A DNA stretch of 26,323 nucleotides from Bacillota bacterium (GTDB lineage: Bacteria; Bacillota; Clostridia; Christensenellales; Aristaeellaceae). How positions within the stretch are numbered: the stretch's first letter is position 1; the number at the start of each line of letters is the position of its first letter. Positions 21,852 to 26,323 of this stretch are shown here, piece after piece. Both the position numbers and the translations under genes were made by a program. The DNA lies in NCBI GenBank assembly GCA_023416585.1, contig JAEZHM010000080.1, forward strand, positions 1 through 26,323. Direction: 5' to 3'. Below the pieces are notes generated by a model. It saw only the letters and a program-made list of their open reading frames with translations, searched no databases and was not told the DNA's origin.

Positions 21852-23444
21852 TTACCTTTCCTCCGTGCCTACATAAATTCTTTCAGCCCTGGCCATGTAG
21901 GTATCCTCCGCCACAGGGATACGTTCCACCTCCACGCCATTTACCTTCTTGACAAGCTCCGAAGCCACAACATGGCCGTCTCGGGCTTTCATGGTCCTGT
22001 ATTCATCACCAACATATTTCGTGTATTTGTGTTGCTTATCCTGGATGATCTCCTGTTCCTTTGGCGCAGGGATCGTTTCAACTTCCCTGGTAACAAGCTC
22101 GTAGCTTACATCGCCCTGCGAGGGGCCCCAGATGGAAACCTCGCAATAGAAACGTTTGCGGTTGGCCGGGTCCGTTTTCACAGCAGCGGTGATATAAATC
22201 TTGCCCTTGGTATTGTTTTTGAATACAAAGTCAATTTTCCGGTTGCTTGACATATATACGGTGGCGTCTTTACCGAAAGATGTATAGCTTACGGGGTCAG
22301 AGTGCGGCTTCCTGTCGATAATCTCCAGCCCCGCGCTGATAGCCGCCACATACACAGTGCTGCTGGCTTGGCATACGCCGCCGCCAATGCCTGTTTCCAA
22401 TTCGCCGTAGGCATATTCAGGCGCAGGTAAGAAGCCGTTCTTTTCCGTCCTCCAGCCCACGATATTATTGAAGCTGAACTTGTTACCAGGTTCCAATACA
22501 GTGCCGTTGATCTTTTCAAAAGCGAGGCGGATGTTGTTGTTGCGGTTGTCATCGCTAGTGGGAGAAATCGGGGTGGTAGCCCTATAGAGGAGAGCAACGT
22601 TCTCCCGGAGCATGGCCTCCGTAACCTCCGGCGGATCATACTTGGGAACGATCTGGATATCGCCGCTTTGCATGGCGTTCACCTTGTCGTATATCTCTTG
22701 CTTCAACGGCTCAATATCAATGGATCTCCCCTGCACCTCGGGAACAAAGGTAAACGGCTGCGACGCGTTAGGATCGAAGGAAAAGGATGCGTTTTGAGGC
22801 GCGCGGTATATATCATTCTTAAGCTGCGTAAGCAGAGCGTCAACAGGCTGGGTATTGGCACCGGGCGTGGCGGAATAAGCCTTGAAACCCTGGGCCTGAT
22901 ACGAGTCTATATCCCGTTTCCTGTCAAATACCGTACCCCTATGGCCTATAGCCCAAGCTTGGTTCAGGGCCGTATCCGTATCGTATGTAATCCCAAGCAT
23001 GGAACTATTGATTTCAGTATATACCTGATCCCCAGCCATCAGGCGGATGGATAAGCTGCCAACCTTATTCTGAGCTCCGGCCCGGATGGCGGCTACACCA
23101 TCCTTGGCCGACATACCCCCCAAGGGTATATTGTCCACATATACATTGGGTGCGAACGTGTCGTCATAAACCCGCACTTCCAGCCATGTCTTCAAATAAA
23201 ACGAGCCAAATGCCAAAACGCCCAGGGCCAAAACCAAAAACAGCACACGCCCTATACCGGACTTGTGTTTTTTTCGCCGAACCACTGTTCCGTTTGCGGA
23301 TTGCCTATAGTTTGCCGCCGCAGGCTGCGATGCGGGCTTTTCCCGCGGAGGCATTGATCGTGGCTGCACTCTTTCTTTTCCCACAGGCTTTCTTGCCGTA
23401 CGGGTTGCCGCCTGAGAGGGGGGGCGGTATCCTTGCTGATACAT
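21852..23444 (-). CDS. VanW-domain envelope protein with putative peptidoglycan-binding and G5-like domains
   Basis: A 530-residue membrane-anchored protein. The cytoplasmic start is Pro/Arg-rich (1-62), followed by a membrane segment at about 65-85. Residues about 95-285 resemble the repeated domain called putative peptidoglycan-binding 4 (NVYVDNIPLGGMSAKDGVAAI). The VanW domain spans about 290-425, with NNNIRLAFEKINGTVLEPG and the signature GIGGGVCQASSTVY. The end (about 448-530) resembles a G5 domain. VanW takes its name from a vancomycin cluster gene, but no resistance role is established. A cell-wall function is likely. The start follows GGGAGAAG. Confidence 0.92.
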   Translation of the reverse strand: MYQQGYRPPSQAATRTARKPVGKERVQPRSMPPREKPASQPAAANYRQSANGTVVRRKKHKSGIGRVLFLVLALGVLAFGSFYLKTWLEVRVYDDTFAPNVYVDNIPLGGMSAKDGVAAIRAGAQNKVGSLSIRLMAGDQVYTEINSSMLGITYDTDTALNQAWAIGHRGTVFDRKRDIDSYQAQGFKAYSATPGANTQPVDALLTQLKNDIYRAPQNASFSFDPNASQPFTFVPEVQGRSIDIEPLKQEIYDKVNAMQSGDIQIVPKYDPPEVTEAMLRENVALLYRATTPISPTSDDNRNNNIRLAFEKINGTVLEPGNKFSFNNIVGWRTEKNGFLPAPEYAYGELETGIGGGVCQASSTVYVAAISAGLEIIDRKPHSDPVSYTSFGKDATVYMSSNRKIDFVFKNNTKGKIYITAAVKTDPANRKRFYCEVSIWGPSQGDVSYELVTREVETIPAPKEQEIIQDKQHKYTKYVGDEYRTMKARDGHVVASELVKKVNGVEVERIPVAEDTYMARAERIYVGTEER

Positions 23445-23482
23445 AAGGCTTCTCCCTGTTCATCAGGTTTATCTAAGGTGTA

Positions 23483-24358
23483 TCATCTATTTAACGTATG
23501 AAGCGGCCCAAAAGCTTCCAACAATTTGAATGCATCCTCGCTTGCAGTCGGCCAGCTAGGAAGCATGGCGCCAATGTCCATATGCCGCCCGTCCTGGCCG
23601 TGAAAATCGCTGCCTCCTGTAACCAGCAGACCGCTTTTTCGGGCCAAGCCATCCCACGTCCTCGTCATCGATGGCAGGTGTGCGGGATGGTAGGCTTCCA
23701 AGCCCATAAGCCCTTCATCCTTCCATTCGTTGAGTAACGGTCTTAAGTCCTCCGGATCCATTTTTAAAAGCCCCGGATGAGCGATCACCGACACAGCGCC
23801 CTCATCCCGCAGCAGCCTGACCACCTGGGATACCTTGCGCTTTGGCCTGGGTTCAAATCCTGGCCGGCCGGGAGACAAGTATTTCTCAAAAGCTTCATAG
23901 ATACTGTCCGCCAGGCCCTTCTTGACCATCGCCCTGCCGATATGCGCGCGCCCCAGGCTGTCCGCCTGAGGCGATGCAATTTCATCAAGATCAATAGGCA
24001 TGCCAAGCGTTTGGAGCTTTTCAATCATCCGCCGGACACGTTCTTCCCTTTCCCTGCGCATGTCCTGTAAAAGTGCATGCAACCGCTTCATATCTTCATG
24101 TATCCCATAGCCCAGGATATGAACCTCATTGTCGCCACCCGCGCTGATTTCCACGCCAGGAAGTATATCAATGTCCGTTTCCAAAGCTTGTTCCCTTAAC
24201 TTGTTAAGCCCATCCAGCGTATCGTGATCGGTGATGGCAAGCAGGTTCACGCCTTTTTCCTTTGCCAGGCTGATAACCTGAGCCGGGGAAAACTGGCCGT
24301 CGGAAGCGTCGGTATGCACATGAAGATCGGGAATGAAATGTTTCGGGCTAGGCTGCAT
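23483..24358 (-). CDS. PHP-domain phosphoesterase
   Basis: A 291-residue cytosolic metal-dependent phosphoesterase. The PHP metal ligands are visible: DLHVHTDASDG (H13, H15, D20), TDHDTLDG (D43, H44), GVEIS (E69), AHPG and GSDFHG. It resembles the YciV/RnaAM group, which dephosphorylates 3',5'-nucleoside bisphosphates and trims RNA 5' ends, but the exact substrate cannot be read. The start has an ideal GGAGG six bases upstream and lies 32 bases after ftsH. Confidence 0.92.
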   Translation of the reverse strand: MQPSPKHFIPDLHVHTDASDGQFSPAQVISLAKEKGVNLLAITDHDTLDGLNKLREQALETDIDILPGVEISAGGDNEVHILGYGIHEDMKRLHALLQDMRREREERVRRMIEKLQTLGMPIDLDEIASPQADSLGRAHIGRAMVKKGLADSIYEAFEKYLSPGRPGFEPRPKRKVSQVVRLLRDEGAVSVIAHPGLLKMDPEDLRPLLNEWKDEGLMGLEAYHPAHLPSMTRTWDGLARKSGLLVTGGSDFHGQDGRHMDIGAMLPSWPTASEDAFKLLEAFGPLHTLNR

Positions 24359-24390
24359 GAAGCGCCTCCTTCCGGGTATTAAGGGACGGG

Positions 24391-26323
24391 CTATATCTGC
24401 CCGCCCTGGTCCCCGGTAAGGATGCGGCGCATATCCGGCTTGGGCGCGGCGGGCTTTTCTGTCTTATCCGCGGCCTTGTCGGGCTCCGGGCGCAGAGGCT
24501 TGGGTTCGGGTTCCGGCAGTTCCTTGCCATCCATGATGGCCAGGAATTCCTTGCGGGATAGTGTCTCGTGCTTTAGGAGCGCTCTAGCCAGGGCATGGAG
24601 CTTGTCGATGTTGTCCCTTAATATCTTGCGTGCTTTTTCATAGCTTTCGTCCAACAGGTGGCGTACTTCCTTGTCAATCTGGTAAGCCACTTCCTCGGAA
24701 TATTCCCGGGTATGGCCAAACTCCATGCCGACGAATACTTCCTGGTCGTTGCCCAGATATATAGTCCCAAGGGCATCGCTCATACCGAATTGGGTGACCA
24801 TACGGCGGCACAGCTCCGTGGCGCGCTTCAGGTCCGAAGAAGAGCCGGTGGTAATGTCCTCCAGCGCTTCTTGCTCGGCGGCATGGCCGCCCAGCATCAT
24901 GGCAATGGTATCCTTCAAAGCGTTGCGGCCCATGTTGTCCCGCTCCTCGGTAGGCAGCGCAAGGGTATGTCCGGCCGCCTGGCCGCGGGGCACGATAGTA
25001 ATAAGGTGTACTTCGTCACAGCCGGGCAGGGCGTTGCCAACAATGGCATGGCCGGCTTCATGATAAGCAACCTGCTTGCGGTCCTTTTCGTTCACCTTGT
25101 GGCTGCGCTTTTCAGGGCCCATCTGTACGCGGGCGATAGCATCAATGAGAAGCTGCTGGTCGATCTCCTTTTTGCGGGTACGGGCAGCCAGGATGGCAGC
25201 TTCATTCATCACGTTTTCCAGATCCGCGCCGGTAGCAAAGGGCATGCGCTTGGAAACATTCTCCAGGTCAACGTCACGGGCGAGGGGCTTGCCCTTGGAA
25301 TGCACCTTCAATATGTCGACGCGCCCGTTCATATCAGGATAGTTCACCGTCACCTGCCGGTCAAAACGGCCGGGCCGCAAAAGCGCGGGGTCAAGTATAT
25401 CCCGGCGGTTGGTAGCCGCCATGACGATGACGCCCTCGTTGGTGGTGAATCCGTCCATTTCCACCAGGAGCTGGTTCAGTGTCTGTTCCCGTTCGTCATG
25501 TCCGCCGCCGAGGCCTGCGCCGCGGTGCCGGCCTACAGCATCGATTTCATCAATGAATACGATGGCGGGAGCGGAGCGCTTGGCCTGGTCAAACAGGTCA
25601 CGTACACGGCTTGCGCCTACGCCTACGAACATTTCCACAAAATCGGAACCGGAGATGGTAAAGAAGGGCACATTGGCCTCACCCGCAACAGCCTTTGCAA
25701 GCAGCGTCTTGCCTGTGCCCGGAGGGCCTACAAGCAGCACGCCCTTGGGAATACGGGCGCCCATCTCAATATAACTTTGGGGATTGCGCAGGAAATCAAC
25801 CATTTCCCGCAGCTCTTCCTTTTCCTCATCAGCCCCGGCCACATCAGCAAAGGTGATGCGGTTTTTGCTGGCATCCACCACGCGGGCGCGGCTCTTGCCA
25901 AAGTTCATAACCTTGCTGTTGCCGCCGCCCTGCTGGCGCATGATAATGACCCAGAAAAGAACGGATACGCCGATAATCAAAAGGAATGGCAGAAAATCAA
26001 GATACCAGGGAGTAACAATAGGAGCGCGGTATTCGATGCTGAAACCAAGGTCGCTGACAGAAACCTGCTCAATAGGTACGTTCCGTTTGGTAGCCGTAAT
26101 CTGGCGAACTGTTTCAATAAAATCGTCGCCGATAGTTGTTTCAAAGTCATAATTCCTGTCGGGGAAATCACTTTGCGCAACTTTAGTGTCGCGCAGCATG
26201 CCCACCAGGCTGTTGTTGCGGATGGCCACCTTGGCCACCTGATCACTCTTGATCATATCCAGCAATTGGGGATATTCGATCCTCTTGTTTTCTGTAAATC
26301 CAAAACCGCCGTTCAGCAGAACA
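24391..26323 (-). CDS. ftsH: ATP-dependent zinc metalloprotease FtsH, 5' end outside the window
   Basis: Membrane AAA+ protease that degrades misassembled membrane proteins and short-lived regulators. The frame stays open to the right edge (19 more codons before the first TTG at 26265), so the start and first membrane segment are missing. Visible parts, numbered from that TTG, are the extracytoplasmic domain, a second membrane segment (about 90-108), Walker A GPPGTGKT (180-187), Walker B IVFIDEID (235-242), the second region of homology ATNRRDILDPALLRPGRFDR (284-303) and the zinc site HEAGH (402-406). The tail is rich in Pro, Glu and Lys. Length and order are normal for the family. Confidence 0.97.
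   Translation of the reverse strand, partial: VLLNGGFGFTENKRIEYPQLLDMIKSDQVAKVAIRNNSLVGMLRDTKVAQSDFPDRNYDFETTIGDDFIETVRQITATKRNVPIEQVSVSDLGFSIEYRAPIVTPWYLDFLPFLLIIGVSVLFWVIIMRQQGGGNSKVMNFGKSRARVVDASKNRITFADVAGADEEKEELREMVDFLRNPQSYIEMGARIPKGVLLVGPPGTGKTLLAKAVAGEANVPFFTISGSDFVEMFVGVGASRVRDLFDQAKRSAPAIVFIDEIDAVGRHRGAGLGGGHDEREQTLNQLLVEMDGFTTNEGVIVMAATNRRDILDPALLRPGRFDRQVTVNYPDMNGRVDILKVHSKGKPLARDVDLENVSKRMPFATGADLENVMNEAAILAARTRKKEIDQQLLIDAIARVQMGPEKRSHKVNEKDRKQVAYHEAGHAIVGNALPGCDEVHLITIVPRGQAAGHTLALPTEERDNMGRNALKDTIAMMLGGHAAEQEALEDITTGSSSDLKRATELCRRMVTQFGMSDALGTIYLGNDQEVFVGMEFGHTREYSEEVAYQIDKEVRHLLDESYEKARKILRDNIDKLHALARALLKHETLSRKEFLAIMDGKELPEPEPKPLRPEPDKAADKTEKPAAPKPDMRRILTGDQGGQI

Noticed and set aside
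1..26323. CRISPR arrays, tRNA/rRNA genes, insertion sequences, prophage or toxin-antitoxin genes
   Set aside because: No regularly spaced repeats, cloverleaf-like sequences, transposase motifs or paired small toxin-type genes were seen.

Overview
The window looks like part of a chromosome from an anaerobic, probably gut-dwelling member of the Clostridia. This is inferred from a class B sortase, a VanW/G5-type envelope protein, CUT1 sugar transporters without a local ATPase, strong Shine-Dalgarno sites, several TTG/GTG starts and a moderate GC content. Every gene I can support lies on the minus strand, so the window reads from high to low coordinates.

Housekeeping block (26323-21423): the 5'-truncated ftsH, a PHP-domain phosphoesterase, a VanW/G5 membrane protein and ridA follow each other closely and end at a perfect 13-bp GC-rich hairpin. 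An AT-rich, gene-poor stretch of about 670 bases follows. It contains a minus-strand terminator (21011-21044) and then a promoter (20850-20878) with a near-palindromic operator.

Mannan-utilisation locus (20749-1881): one long, tightly packed array, probably a single operon of about 17 kb. It encodes a secreted GH26 beta-mannanase with an N-terminal CBM35-like domain, a roughly 1000-residue solute-binding protein fused to carbohydrate-binding-like domains, two CUT1 permeases, an NHL-propeller/TPR membrane protein, a Yip1-family membrane protein, a large membrane-anchored DUF5696-type protein, two more CUT1 permeases, a secreted protein with three near-identical tandem modules, a second solute-binding protein and a cytosolic GH130 mannoside phosphorylase. 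A decayed gene remnant follows, then a LacI-family regulator with its own promoter and a strong terminator. The inferred flow is that GH26 cuts mannan outside the cell, surface-binding proteins and two importers take up the manno-oligosaccharides, and GH130 phosphorolyses them inside. No transporter ATPase is present, so a shared MsmX-like ATPase elsewhere is expected.

Sortase unit (1680-222): a consensus promoter overlapped by a palindrome drives a 38-codon membrane miniprotein. A leader closed by a perfect 12-bp inverted repeat follows, then a second 36-codon miniprotein with an ideal ribosome-binding site, whose stop codon almost touches the start of a class B sortase. Neither small gene is recognisable as a known family.

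Left edge (142-1): a perfect-consensus promoter (TTGACA, 18 bp, TATAAT) followed by an 18-bp Rex-like palindrome precedes a GTG-started gene that runs out of the window.

The most novel parts are the NHL/TPR + Yip1 + DUF5696 trio set inside a two-transporter operon, the anchorless triple-repeat protein beside the second importer, and the structured miniprotein leader of the sortase.
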